Positions 8,823 to 17,058 of a stretch of DNA of 64,000 nt are shown piece by piece (the stretch's first letter is position 1; each line of letters opens with the position of its first letter). The translations under genes and the position numbers were made by a program. Source of the stretch: Yersinia mollaretii ATCC 43969 (GTDB lineage: Bacteria; Pseudomonadota; Gammaproteobacteria; Enterobacterales; Enterobacteriaceae); contig NZ_CP054043.1 in NCBI RefSeq assembly GCF_013282725.1, positions 2,480,001-2,544,000 on the forward strand, in the 5' to 3' direction. The notes beneath the pieces were generated by a model that ran no database searches, was not told the origin of the DNA, and worked only from the letters and a program-made list of their open reading frames with translations.

Positions 8823-9829
8823 CTGAAAACGGGCAGGTATTCGGTGTTGGCATCATTGGCTGTGGGTTGATTGGTAAAAAACGGGCTAAGGCGTTGGGTC
8901 AAGCAGGGAAACTTTTGGCTTGTGCTGATATTGATGTGAGCCGAGCAGAAAACTTGGCAAATAGTTACGGCGCCAAAGTGTTCCACGATTGGAGAGAGTT
9001 GGTGTTACACCCCGGCGTTGAGGTAGTGATTGTTGCGACGCTCCATGACTCTCTGGCTGAAATCACTCGTGTTGCAATTGAAGCTGGGCGGCATGTATTG
9101 GTCGAAAAACCAGCGGCCAGAACAGCAGGCGAATTGAAGCCAGTGATGGCAGCGGCGGCCAAGCACAATGCCAAGGTGCATGTCGGATTTAACCACCGTT
9201 ATCATCGTTCCTTGCGCAAAGCCCGCGAAATTGTGGATAGCGGCGCACTAGGCGATCTCATGTTCATTCGTGCCCGATATGGGCATGGCGGTCGTATCGG
9301 ATATGACCAAGAGTGGCGTGCAAATCCTGAGTTATCGGGTGGGGGAGAGTTGATTGATCAAGGACCACATTTGATCGACCTTTCTCGTTGGTTCTTGGGT
9401 GATTTTACTGAGGTTCATGGATTTGCGCATACCTATTACTGGGATATGCCTGTTGATGATAACGGATTTATGATGCTCAAGACGGATCAGAAACAAATCG
9501 CGTTTTTGCATGCTTCATGCACCGAATGGAAGAATATGTTCTCGCTGGAAATCTACGGCAAGTCAGGCAAATTGGATTTGTCTGGTTTGGGCGGTAGTTA
9601 CGGTGTAGAAAAAATCACTTGGTACAAAATGTTGCCTGAAATGGGGCCACCAGACACCATTTCATGGGAATTCCCCATGGAAGATGATTCATGGGCTGTA
9701 GAGCTTGCCGAATTTTTTGAGGATATCCGACTGGATCGTAAACCCGCAGCAGGATTACGTGATGCACAGGCGGCATTAACAATAGTGGAGTCAATCTATA
9801 AGGAGTCTGGCTATGATAATGGCACGTAG
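8819..9829 (+). CDS. Gfo/Idh/MocA-family oxidoreductase
   Basis: A 336-residue protein with the N-terminal Rossmann motif GVGIIGCGLIGKKR and the family EKP motif (LVEKPAART), followed by the alpha/beta C-terminal domain containing GGGELIDQGPHLIDL. Enzymes of this family oxidise or reduce sugars, inositols or UDP-sugars with NAD(P). The frame opens at GTG 8807, but ATG 8819 overlaps the SDR stop and gives the normal family N-terminus. It overlaps hddA by 17 bases, so it may modify the heptose or one of its precursors. Its exact reaction is unknown. Confidence 0.85.
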   Translation: MTENGQVFGVGIIGCGLIGKKRAKALGQAGKLLACADIDVSRAENLANSYGAKVFHDWRELVLHPGVEVVIVATLHDSLAEITRVAIEAGRHVLVEKPAARTAGELKPVMAAAAKHNAKVHVGFNHRYHRSLRKAREIVDSGALGDLMFIRARYGHGGRIGYDQEWRANPELSGGGELIDQGPHLIDLSRWFLGDFTEVHGFAHTYYWDMPVDDNGFMMLKTDQKQIAFLHASCTEWKNMFSLEIYGKSGKLDLSGLGGSYGVEKITWYKMLPEMGPPDTISWEFPMEDDSWAVELAEFFEDIRLDRKPAAGLRDAQAALTIVESIYKESGYDNGT

Positions 9830-10796
9830 TCCATTGCGCATTACCTTGGGCGGTGGAGGTACAGATCTACCCTCATATTATCGAGAACATGAAGGTTTCC
9901 TGATTTCCGCAGCTATAGATAAATATGTATACGTGACAGTTATGAGGCCCTTTACCGAAGGTATCTACCTCAAGTATTCACAGCTGGAACATATTAAAAA
10001 CATTACTGAAGTCAAGCATCCCATCATCAAAGAAGCCTTGCAGATACTCGAGTTCCGAACTCCACAGATTGAGATCACCACACTGGCAGACATTCCCGCT
10101 GGTACCGGACTAGGATCTTCGGGCAGCTTCACCACAGCCCTATTGAAAGCACTTTATACCCACCGCAAGCGCCATCTCCACCAGGAGGAACTGGCCGAAT
10201 TAGCCTGCCATATAGAGATTGATCGTTTAGGTGAACCGATAGGTAAGCAAGATCAGTATATCGCCGCTGTCGGCGGTGTTACCTGCTTTACTTTCCATAA
10301 GGACGATAGGGTAACCGCTTCTCCTTTGGGGATATCCATGGACACCATGTTTAGTCTCGAGGACAACCTACTGCTGTTTTTCACGGGTTTTTCGCGCAGT
10401 GCAAGCGGGATACTGAAAGACCAAAACGTCAAATCACAGCAAAACGATGTGGAGATGCTCAACAATTTACATTACGTAAAGGAGCTGGGCTATCGCAGTC
10501 AGGATGCTTTGGTTCAGGGGCGGTTGGAGCTGTTTGGTGAACTCATGCATGAGCACTGGGAACATAAGAAACGTCGCTCTGGTGGAATGAGTAATCCACA
10601 AATTAATGAGTGGTACGAGTTGGGTATGAAGAATGGGGCGGTAGGTGGCAAGTTAGTCGGTGCTGGTGGCGGTGGCTTTCTGATGTTTATGGCCCATGAT
10701 CGCAGCAAATTACGTGATGCGATGGCAGTGGCAGGTTTGGAAGAGGTGCGTTTCAAATTTGATTTTGAAGGCACGAAAGTTGTGATGTCCCATTGA
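9813..10796 (+). CDS. hddA: D-glycero-alpha-D-manno-heptose-7-phosphate kinase
   Basis: A 327-residue GHMP kinase. The N-terminus MARSPLRITLGGGGTD is characteristic of heptose-7-phosphate kinases, and the ATP loop PAGTGLGSSGSFT lies near residue 94. A glycine-rich GKLVGAGGGGF motif occurs near the C-terminus. HddA phosphorylates D-glycero-alpha-D-manno-heptose 7-phosphate to the 1,7-bisphosphate in the GDP-heptose pathway. ATG 9813 has AGGAG at 9801-9805. The presence of hddC, gmhA and gmhB directly downstream makes the pathway assignment strong. Members of the family acting on related sugars (such as fucose kinase-like) are the only real alternative. Confidence 0.88.
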   Translation: MIMARSPLRITLGGGGTDLPSYYREHEGFLISAAIDKYVYVTVMRPFTEGIYLKYSQLEHIKNITEVKHPIIKEALQILEFRTPQIEITTLADIPAGTGLGSSGSFTTALLKALYTHRKRHLHQEELAELACHIEIDRLGEPIGKQDQYIAAVGGVTCFTFHKDDRVTASPLGISMDTMFSLEDNLLLFFTGFSRSASGILKDQNVKSQQNDVEMLNNLHYVKELGYRSQDALVQGRLELFGELMHEHWEHKKRRSGGMSNPQINEWYELGMKNGAVGGKLVGAGGGGFLMFMAHDRSKLRDAMAVAGLEEVRFKFDFEGTKVVMSH

Positions 10797-10817
10797 TACT
10801 TTGAGCAGGAGGCTTTC

Positions 10818-11522
10818 ATGTTTCCTATTGCAATCTTGGCGGGAGGATTGGCGACCCGTTTGCGCCCCATTACTGAGACGATTCCAAAAGCATTAGTCGA
10901 TGTGGCGGGTGTACCTTTTATTTATCGACAGCTCAATTACTTACATGAGCAGGGAATTGAAAGGGTTGTACTGTGCATTGGCTACCTTGGTGGAATGATT
11001 GAAGCCTTGGTGGGTAATGGCGAGCGATTTGGCTTACAGGTCAGCTATTCATCTGATGGTGCTACTTTGTTGGGAACGGGTGGTGCACTCAGAAAAGCTC
11101 TACCACTATTGGGTGAACAATTTTTTGTGCTGTATGGGGACTCTTTTCTGCCGGTAGATTTTTCAGCTGTTCAACGGGCATATGTACGCAGCGGGCAGCA
11201 GGGATTGATGACGGTACTGAAAAATAGCGATCGTTGGGATAAGAGCAATGTTTTATTTGTCGATGGGCAGTTGGTTGAATACAACAAGCGAATTCCACGA
11301 GCAGAGATGGCCTATATCGATTATGGCTTAGGGGTACTCTCTGCTGGGGTTTTATCTCATCATCCCCCGGATCACTCTTTTGACCTCGCGGATACTTATC
11401 ACACTTTGTCTGTGAGGGGGCAGCTTGCTGGAATGGAAGTGCAGGAACGTTTCTATGAGATTGGTTCACATAGTGGACTAAAAGAAGCCGAAGAATACTT
11501 TTTAGCGAAGGAGTCATCATGA
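10818..11522 (+). CDS. hddC: D-glycero-alpha-D-manno-heptose 1-phosphate guanylyltransferase
   Basis: A 234-residue sugar-phosphate nucleotidyltransferase. The N-terminal signature ILAGGLATRLRP and the following IPKALVDVAG are diagnostic, and FFVLYGDSFLPVD carries the metal-binding Asp. By context it activates heptose 1-phosphate with GTP, giving GDP-D-glycero-D-manno-heptose. A strong AGGAGG precedes ATG 10818. Its stop overlaps the gmhA start by four bases. The nucleotide preference (GDP rather than NDP in general) is inferred from pathway context, not from visible residues. Confidence 0.85.
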   Translation: MFPIAILAGGLATRLRPITETIPKALVDVAGVPFIYRQLNYLHEQGIERVVLCIGYLGGMIEALVGNGERFGLQVSYSSDGATLLGTGGALRKALPLLGEQFFVLYGDSFLPVDFSAVQRAYVRSGQQGLMTVLKNSDRWDKSNVLFVDGQLVEYNKRIPRAEMAYIDYGLGVLSAGVLSHHPPDHSFDLADTYHTLSVRGQLAGMEVQERFYEIGSHSGLKEAEEYFLAKESS

Positions 11523-12118
11523 GTTACGCGTTACAGCATTTGAAAGAAACGACAGAGATTATTCAAAGAATGGATATCGATGCGATTGAAAAAATGGCGG
11601 ACTTATTGGTAACAGTTAAAGCCGATGGGGGGCGGATTTTTTTCCTTGGTGTGGGGGGGAGCGCAGGTAATTGCTCTCATGCGGTTAATGATTTCCGCAA
11701 GATTGTGGGTATTGAATGCTACGCGCCAACCGATAATGTTTCGGAATTAACTGCCCGAACCAATGATGATGGCTGGGCGAGTGTATTTGTCGAGTGGCTT
11801 AAAATCAGCAAGTTACAGGCTAAAGATCTCTTGTTCATCTTCTCTGTAGGAGGGGGCAATCTTGAAAAAAATATCAGTCCTAACTTGGTTGAAGCCATTA
11901 GGCTGGCAAAAACCGTTGATGCTAAGGTCGCCGGAGTGGTAGGTCGGGACGGAGGTTACACAGCTCAGTCAGCTGATGCTTGTGTGATTGTGCCTACAGT
12001 GAATCCAGACAACATTACTCCGCACTCAGAGGCATTTCAGGCCGTATTGTGGCATCTGCTGGTTTCCCATCCAAAACTTAAGGTCAATCAAACTAAATGG
12101 GAATCTGCGGTTAAATAA
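11519..12118 (+). CDS. gmhA: Sedoheptulose-7-phosphate isomerase
   Basis: A 199-residue SIS-domain protein of GmhA length. FFLGVGGSAGNCSHAVNDF and the later IFSVGGGNLEKN supply the sugar-phosphate binding loops, and PHSEAFQAVLWHL near the C-terminus carries conserved His and Glu positions. GmhA converts sedoheptulose 7-phosphate to D-glycero-D-manno-heptose 7-phosphate, the first committed step. It is coupled to hddC by ATGA, with AAGGAG six bases upstream. It is a locus-specific copy; the housekeeping gmhA for core LPS heptose would lie elsewhere. Confidence 0.87.
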   Translation: MSYALQHLKETTEIIQRMDIDAIEKMADLLVTVKADGGRIFFLGVGGSAGNCSHAVNDFRKIVGIECYAPTDNVSELTARTNDDGWASVFVEWLKISKLQAKDLLFIFSVGGGNLEKNISPNLVEAIRLAKTVDAKVAGVVGRDGGYTAQSADACVIVPTVNPDNITPHSEAFQAVLWHLLVSHPKLKVNQTKWESAVK

Positions 12119-12141
12119 GGTAGGTAAATGAATTGCAACCT

Positions 12142-12672
12142 ATGCGAAAGGCCGTTTTTTTGGATAGAGATGGGGTCATTAACCGCGCCCTAGTGCGTGA
12201 TGGTAAACCTTATCCGCCTGCTGATCTCGCCTCAGTGGAAATACTGCCGGGCGTCGATGTGGCAACGCAAGCACTACACGATGCGGGCTGGTTACTTATT
12301 GTGGTAACTAACCAGCCTGATGTTGCCCGGGGCACAACAGCACGTGCTGAAGTAGACGCTATTAATCATTATTTACAGCAAACCCTGCCAATTGATGAGT
12401 TTCGTACTTGTTATCACGATTCTGATGATCACTGCGATTGCCGTAAACCATTACCCGGATTGTTATTAGCCGCTGCAAAGATCCACGATATTGACCTTTC
12501 CGCCAGTTATATGGTCGGTGATCGCTGGCGCGATATTGAAGCTGGTGAATGTGCCGGATGCAAAAATATTTTTATTGATTATGGCTATGCTGAGAAACAA
12601 CCCACGATTTTTAACTTTCGCGTTCACTCTCTATTAGAAGCAGCGCGTATTATTTTAGGAATAAGGGCATGA
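12142..12672 (+). CDS. gmhB: D-glycero-D-manno-heptose-1,7-bisphosphate 7-phosphatase
   Basis: A HAD-family histidinol-phosphatase-like protein of about 176 residues. The catalytic loop is FLDRDGVIN, motif II is VVTNQ, and a zinc-binding Cys/His cluster (CYHDSDDHCDCRKP) is present. MVGDRWRDIEAG forms the last acidic motif. It removes the 7-phosphate from the heptose bisphosphate made by HddA. The frame opens at TTG 12133; ATG 12142 matches the family N-terminus, though neither has a strong ribosome-binding site. It overlaps the transaldolase start by four bases. Confidence 0.87.
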   Translation: MRKAVFLDRDGVINRALVRDGKPYPPADLASVEILPGVDVATQALHDAGWLLIVVTNQPDVARGTTARAEVDAINHYLQQTLPIDEFRTCYHDSDDHCDCRKPLPGLLLAAAKIHDIDLSASYMVGDRWRDIEAGECAGCKNIFIDYGYAEKQPTIFNFRVHSLLEAARIILGIRA

Positions 12673-13385
12673 AAAAAATAGAAGATCTTAATATTCAGAT
12701 TTTTGCTGATGGTGCTGATAAATCTGGCATGTTGGAAATGTATGCCAAACCTTATATAAAAGGATTGACCACCAATCCTACTTTGATGAAAAAAGCGAAC
12801 ATTACTGATTACCGCGTATTTTGCAAAGACATCCTCACCCATATAAAAGACAAGCCTTTGTCGTTCGAAGTTTTTTCTGATGATTTCGCCGAGATGGAAC
12901 GTCAAGCGATGGAGATTGCCAGTTGGGGCGATAATGTCTATGTCAAAATTCCTGTGACCAATACAAAGGAAGAGACTTGCTACGCATTAGTTAAAAAGCT
13001 TGGTGCCCAAAACGTTAAAATGAATATCACTGCCATGATGACGTTAACTCAGGTTCGTGAAGTCGTGGCCTCTCTTAATCCCCATGTTCCCAGTTATGTC
13101 TCTGTCTTTGCTGGACGTATTGCCGATACAGGGCGAGATCCCGTTCCAATGATGGCCGCCGCGGTTGAAATGCTTAAAGTTGCACCGGCTGCTGAGTTGA
13201 TCTGGGCTAGCCCGCGTGAATTGCTCAATATTTTTCAGGCCGACCAAATTGGTTGCCACGTCATTACAGTGACCAACGATATTCTGAAAAAGCTCTCCTT
13301 GGTGGGTTATGACCTAAGCGCATATTCGCTAGATACGGTGAAGATGTTCTATAACGATGCTGTAGCTGCCGGATTCAAACTTTGA
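12669..13385 (+). CDS. Transaldolase / fructose-6-phosphate aldolase-like protein
   Basis: A 238-residue class I aldolase of the small transaldolase family. It shows IFADGAD, GLTTNPTLMKKA, and YVKIPVTN with the Schiff-base lysine near residue 92, then NITAMMTLTQ and the FAGRIADTGRDP loop. It is coupled to gmhB (ATGA). Transaldolases interconvert sedoheptulose 7-phosphate with hexose and tetrose phosphates, and sedoheptulose 7-phosphate is the GmhA substrate. A precursor-supply role is therefore attractive, but a distinct aldolase reaction on the heptose is also possible. Confidence 0.85.
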   Translation: MKKIEDLNIQIFADGADKSGMLEMYAKPYIKGLTTNPTLMKKANITDYRVFCKDILTHIKDKPLSFEVFSDDFAEMERQAMEIASWGDNVYVKIPVTNTKEETCYALVKKLGAQNVKMNITAMMTLTQVREVVASLNPHVPSYVSVFAGRIADTGRDPVPMMAAAVEMLKVAPAAELIWASPRELLNIFQADQIGCHVITVTNDILKKLSLVGYDLSAYSLDTVKMFYNDAVAAGFKL

Positions 13386-13489
13386 TCAAGGTTCTTTAAT
13401 CGCAGGAATAATAGGCCAAAATGGCCCTTGTCGTGCTGAATTATTATTCAGTAAGGGTCTTAAATGGCCTGAAATAAAGGCTCCCTCCC

Positions 13490-14230
13490 ATGACTCCACT
13501 GGTCACCATTGCTGTTCCATCTTTTAACCAAGGTCAGTTTCTTGACGATGCACTGTCATCCATTTTTCACCAACAGGTTCCTGTCGAGGTGTTTGTTCTG
13601 GATGGCGGTTCAACAGATAACTCGGTTGATATTATCCGCAAATGGGATAACCAATTAGCGGGTTGGCGTAGCCGTGCTGATGATGGGCAGGCATCTGCTA
13701 TTAATGAAGGAATTGCTTTAGGCAGTGCGCCTTTTGTGTGCTGGTTAAACAGTGATGATTGGTTTTTACCTAATGCGTTATCAACATTGCTTAATGAGCT
13801 GCAAGCTCATCCTGAAGCACCCGCAGTGTATGGACGTTGCTGGAATGTGGTGCAAAAAACAGGGGAGCAGACGCCGGTATGGGTTGAACCATTTGCGGAG
13901 AAGCGACTAGCACTGCGTTGTATTATTTCGCAGCCCGCGACGCTCATTCGCCGTTCTGCATGGGACTCTGTCGGGGGGCTGGACAGCGAGCTGCATTTGG
14001 CGATGGATTATGATTTGTGGTGGCGCTTGTACAAACAAATAGGCGCTTTGTATTTTGTGGACGAGTTCGTTGCGACTAATCGGGAGCATGAGGCCACCAA
14101 AACTAAAACCTTTCGTTATCGTCACTACCAAGAAGCCATCGCAGTAGTGCGAAAGCACCATGGGCGTGTACCACTCAAGTGGTGGTTAGCTCAACCCTAT
14201 GCCGTGTGGTTCAAATCAATAGCCGGATAA
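13490..14230 (+). CDS. Family-2 glycosyltransferase
   Basis: A 246-residue GT2 enzyme with VTIAVPSFNQGQF at the N-terminus, DGGSTD, and CWLNSDD as the metal-binding motif. AMDYDLWWRL near residue 170 resembles the acceptor region of the C-terminal domain of the first gene's product, suggesting related origins. It is cytoplasmic, with no clear membrane anchor. A 104-base gap containing short inverted repeats separates it from the heptose genes. It probably adds one residue of the repeat unit. Donor and linkage cannot be deduced. Confidence 0.86.
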   Translation: MTPLVTIAVPSFNQGQFLDDALSSIFHQQVPVEVFVLDGGSTDNSVDIIRKWDNQLAGWRSRADDGQASAINEGIALGSAPFVCWLNSDDWFLPNALSTLLNELQAHPEAPAVYGRCWNVVQKTGEQTPVWVEPFAEKRLALRCIISQPATLIRRSAWDSVGGLDSELHLAMDYDLWWRLYKQIGALYFVDEFVATNREHEATKTKTFRYRHYQEAIAVVRKHHGRVPLKWWLAQPYAVWFKSIAG

Positions 14231-14254
14231 GCTGAAAATTTTTGGCGGGTATAT

Positions 14255-15394
14255 ATGAGAGTTCTTCATTTTTATAAGACGGCATTTCCAGACACTATGG
14301 GTGGAGTTGAACAAACTATTGATCAGATAGCCAGAGGGGCTAACAAGTTAGGTATTGAGATTGATGTATTATCACTGACATCGCGGCAAGTGCCTCGGAC
14401 GATTGAGATTGATGGTTACTTAGCGCATCGGGCCAAGCTAGATTTGCAAATTGCATCAACCGGTTTTTCCATATCCGCTTTCTTGCGTTTTTCTCAGTTG
14501 GCAAAGAAAGCAGATATAATCCATTACCATTTTCCCTGGCCATTTATGGATGTCGTGCACTTTGCAACCAGGGTAAAAAAACCTACAGTGGTGACGTATC
14601 ATTCAGATATTATTCGCCAAAAAAATTTACTCAAAATATATCAGCCGCTTCAGTGGAAGTTTTTAGGCGATGTGGATCGAATCGTTGCTACGTCGCCAAA
14701 TTATCTTGCAACCAGTAGCATATTGGCAAAGTACAGTCATAAAGTTAGCGTTATTCCTATTGGCTTGGACAAACCGACTTATCCCGTGCCATCTCAGGCA
14801 AAATTGGACTATTGGCGTAGAATGGTGGGGGCAAAATTCTTCCTTTTTATTGGCGTCATACGTTACTACAAAGGCTTACATATATTGATGGAGGCTGCGC
14901 AGGGAACTGATTATCCCATAGTCATTGTCGGTGCAGGCCCGATTGAGATGGAACTCAAAGCTCAGGCGAATAGGTTGAATTTACGCAATATCTATTTCTT
15001 AGGGCAATTACCCGATGAAGACAAGGTTTCATTATTAACGCTTTGCTATGCCATTCTTTTCCCTTCTCATCTACGCTCAGAAGCGTTTGGCATATCTTTA
15101 TTGGAAGGTGCCATGTACGGTAAGCCGATGATCTCCAGTGAGATTGGAACAGGAACAACATTTATTAATATAGCAAATCAAACCGGATTGGTTATACCGC
15201 CTAGCGATCCATTGGCAATGCGTCAGGCAATGAATTACCTATGGGAGCATCCTGAACAGGCTGCTGAAATGGGGCGTCGTGCTGAGGCGCGATATTGGGA
15301 GTATTTTACGGCAGATCGGATGGTGGAATCATACATAGATTTGTATGCTGATTTAATTAAGTCAGCGGGCTGTACGGAGAGCGTCATCAACTAA
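14255..15394 (+). CDS. Family-4 glycosyltransferase
   Basis: A 379-residue GT-B fold glycosyltransferase. The N-terminal domain begins MRVLHFYKTAFPDTMGGVEQ, with the Gly-Gly loop typical of GT4. The C-terminal domain has FIGVIRYYKGLHIL, PIVIVGAGP and the E-x7-E region in SEAFGISLLEGAMYGKP. It should retain anomeric configuration and transfer a sugar, perhaps mannose or the heptose, from a nucleotide donor. It is the last gene of the glycan locus before gsk, where mannosyl-type GT4 enzymes are common in Yersinia O-antigen loci. Confidence 0.87.
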   Translation: MRVLHFYKTAFPDTMGGVEQTIDQIARGANKLGIEIDVLSLTSRQVPRTIEIDGYLAHRAKLDLQIASTGFSISAFLRFSQLAKKADIIHYHFPWPFMDVVHFATRVKKPTVVTYHSDIIRQKNLLKIYQPLQWKFLGDVDRIVATSPNYLATSSILAKYSHKVSVIPIGLDKPTYPVPSQAKLDYWRRMVGAKFFLFIGVIRYYKGLHILMEAAQGTDYPIVIVGAGPIEMELKAQANRLNLRNIYFLGQLPDEDKVSLLTLCYAILFPSHLRSEAFGISLLEGAMYGKPMISSEIGTGTTFINIANQTGLVIPPSDPLAMRQAMNYLWEHPEQAAEMGRRAEARYWEYFTADRMVESYIDLYADLIKSAGCTESVIN

Positions 15395-15468
15395 TATCGA
15401 TCACTTTCCTCATCAACAAATATGCTACCATTCCGTTTTCTCATTTCTATACTCCTAGAATCACCACA

Positions 15469-16773
15469 ATGAAATTTCCCGGTAAGCGCAAGTCTAAACA
15501 CTATTTCCCTGTTAATGCCCGTGATCCATTATTGCAACCGGCGCAGGCTGAAAATGAAGTGAGTACCTCTTATATCGTGGGCATTGATCAGACGCTGGTT
15601 GATATTGAAGCGAAGGTCGATGAGGGCTTTATTACACGTTATGGGCTTAGCCAGGGGCACTCTTTAGTCATTGAGGATGATGTGGCTGAGCGCCTTTATC
15701 AGGAACTCACACTCAATGGGCTAATTACTCATGAATTTGCGGGTGGCACCATTGGTAATACGTTGCACAACTATTCAGTGTTAGCCGATGATCGTTCCAT
15801 TCTGTTGGGGACGATGTGCAGCAATATCAAAATTGGTAGCTATGCCTATCGTTATTTGTGTAATACCTCTAGTCGGACTGACCTGAATTATTTGCAGGCC
15901 GTCGATGGGGCGATTGGCCGCTGCTTTACCTTGATTACCGATAATGGTGAGCGGACATTCGCGATCAGTCCCGGTCAAATGAATCAACTACGCCCTGAGA
16001 GTATTCCTGAAGAGGTGATTGCAGGGGCATCGGCTTTAGTTTTGACAGCTTATCTGGTGCGCTGTAAACCGGGTGAGCCGATGCCAGAAGCCACTATGCA
16101 GGCAATCAGTTATGCGAAGAAACATAATGTTCCGGTGGTGATGACGCTAGGCACTAAGTATGTTATTGCAGATAATCCGCAGTGGTGGCGTGATTTCCTT
16201 AATGATCATGTCTCTATATTAGCGATGAATGAAGATGAGGCTTATGAGCTGACGGGACTGAATGATCCATTGATGGCCTCAGATATGGCACTGAACTGGG
16301 TCGATTTAGTGCTGTGTACCGCAGGTCCTAATGGGCTTTATATGGCGGGTTATACCGAGGAGGCGAACAAGCGTCAGACTCAGCATCCGTTATTGCCTGG
16401 GGCGATTGCAGAGTTTAATTTGTATGAATTTAGCAGGGCGATGCGCAAAGAGTATTGTGATCATCCATTCCGTATTTATTCTCACATCGCACCTTATATG
16501 GGCGGGCCTGAGAAAATAATGAATACCAATGGGGCAGGGGATGGCGCACTATCCGCTGTACTGCATGATATCGCCGCCAATGGCTATCATCGTAATAATG
16601 TGCCTAACTCCAGCAAACATGTCCGTAGCTATCTGAGTTACTCTTCATTGGCCCAAGTGTGCAAATATGCCAATAGGGTCAGTTATCAGGTATTGAATCA
16701 GCACTCACCGCGTTTAACGCGTGGTTTGCCTGAGCGGGAAGATAGTTTGGAAGAGTCGTACTGGGAACGATAA
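15469..16773 (+). CDS. gsk: Inosine-guanosine kinase
   Basis: A 434-residue PfkB-family nucleoside kinase matching the full length of enterobacterial Gsk. The N-terminus begins MKFPGKRKSKHYFPVNARDP, the nucleoside-binding GGTIGNTLHNYS is near residue 90, and the catalytic NTNGAGDGALSAV lies near 350. It phosphorylates inosine and guanosine for purine salvage. It marks the conserved right border of the Yersinia O-antigen locus. It is followed by a dispersed repeat and then a strong terminator. Confidence 0.95.
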   Translation: MKFPGKRKSKHYFPVNARDPLLQPAQAENEVSTSYIVGIDQTLVDIEAKVDEGFITRYGLSQGHSLVIEDDVAERLYQELTLNGLITHEFAGGTIGNTLHNYSVLADDRSILLGTMCSNIKIGSYAYRYLCNTSSRTDLNYLQAVDGAIGRCFTLITDNGERTFAISPGQMNQLRPESIPEEVIAGASALVLTAYLVRCKPGEPMPEATMQAISYAKKHNVPVVMTLGTKYVIADNPQWWRDFLNDHVSILAMNEDEAYELTGLNDPLMASDMALNWVDLVLCTAGPNGLYMAGYTEEANKRQTQHPLLPGAIAEFNLYEFSRAMRKEYCDHPFRIYSHIAPYMGGPEKIMNTNGAGDGALSAVLHDIAANGYHRNNVPNSSKHVRSYLSYSSLAQVCKYANRVSYQVLNQHSPRLTRGLPEREDSLEESYWER

Positions 16774-16975
16774 TATATCCATCATCTTTCAAACTGCAGG
16801 TGTGTTGGCTACTCTCGTTACTCAGCCCATCCCTGAGCCTCGCCTCTATGAGGCCGCTGCAAGCAGCGTTCAAATCTGCTCCCGGCAGATTTGTCACCCG
16901 AATCACTTACCGATGTAAGCTCATCGGGACTCTCTTGCTTGCCGCCTTCCTGCACCTTGAAATCTATTGGATATA
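16774..16975. repeat. ~200-bp dispersed repeat with terminal inverted repeats
   Basis: Imperfect inverted termini: the left end begins TATATCCATCATCTTTCAA, and the reverse complement of the right end begins TATATCCAATAGATTTCAA. Both continue to GCAGG. The interior has small stem-loops (for example TGAGGCCGCTGC). A left-end fragment recurs at 18767-18818. No coding potential was seen. It resembles a non-autonomous intergenic element of the MITE type. The left end starts directly after the gsk stop codon. Confidence 0.65.
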
Positions 16976-16990
16976 GAACATCGGATATAA

Positions 16991-17028
16991 ACAAACAGGG
17001 CCGGCAAATATGCTGGCCCTGTTTGTTT
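16991..17028. terminator. Bidirectional terminator between gsk and ybaL
   Basis: Near-perfect hairpin: ACAAACAGGGCC pairs with GGCCCTGTTTGT around a short AATA-containing loop, with A-rich and T-rich flanks. It lies between two convergent genes and can serve both. Confidence 0.85.
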
Positions 17029-17058
17029 ATATAGAGTAATGAATGACAGAAATAGAGC

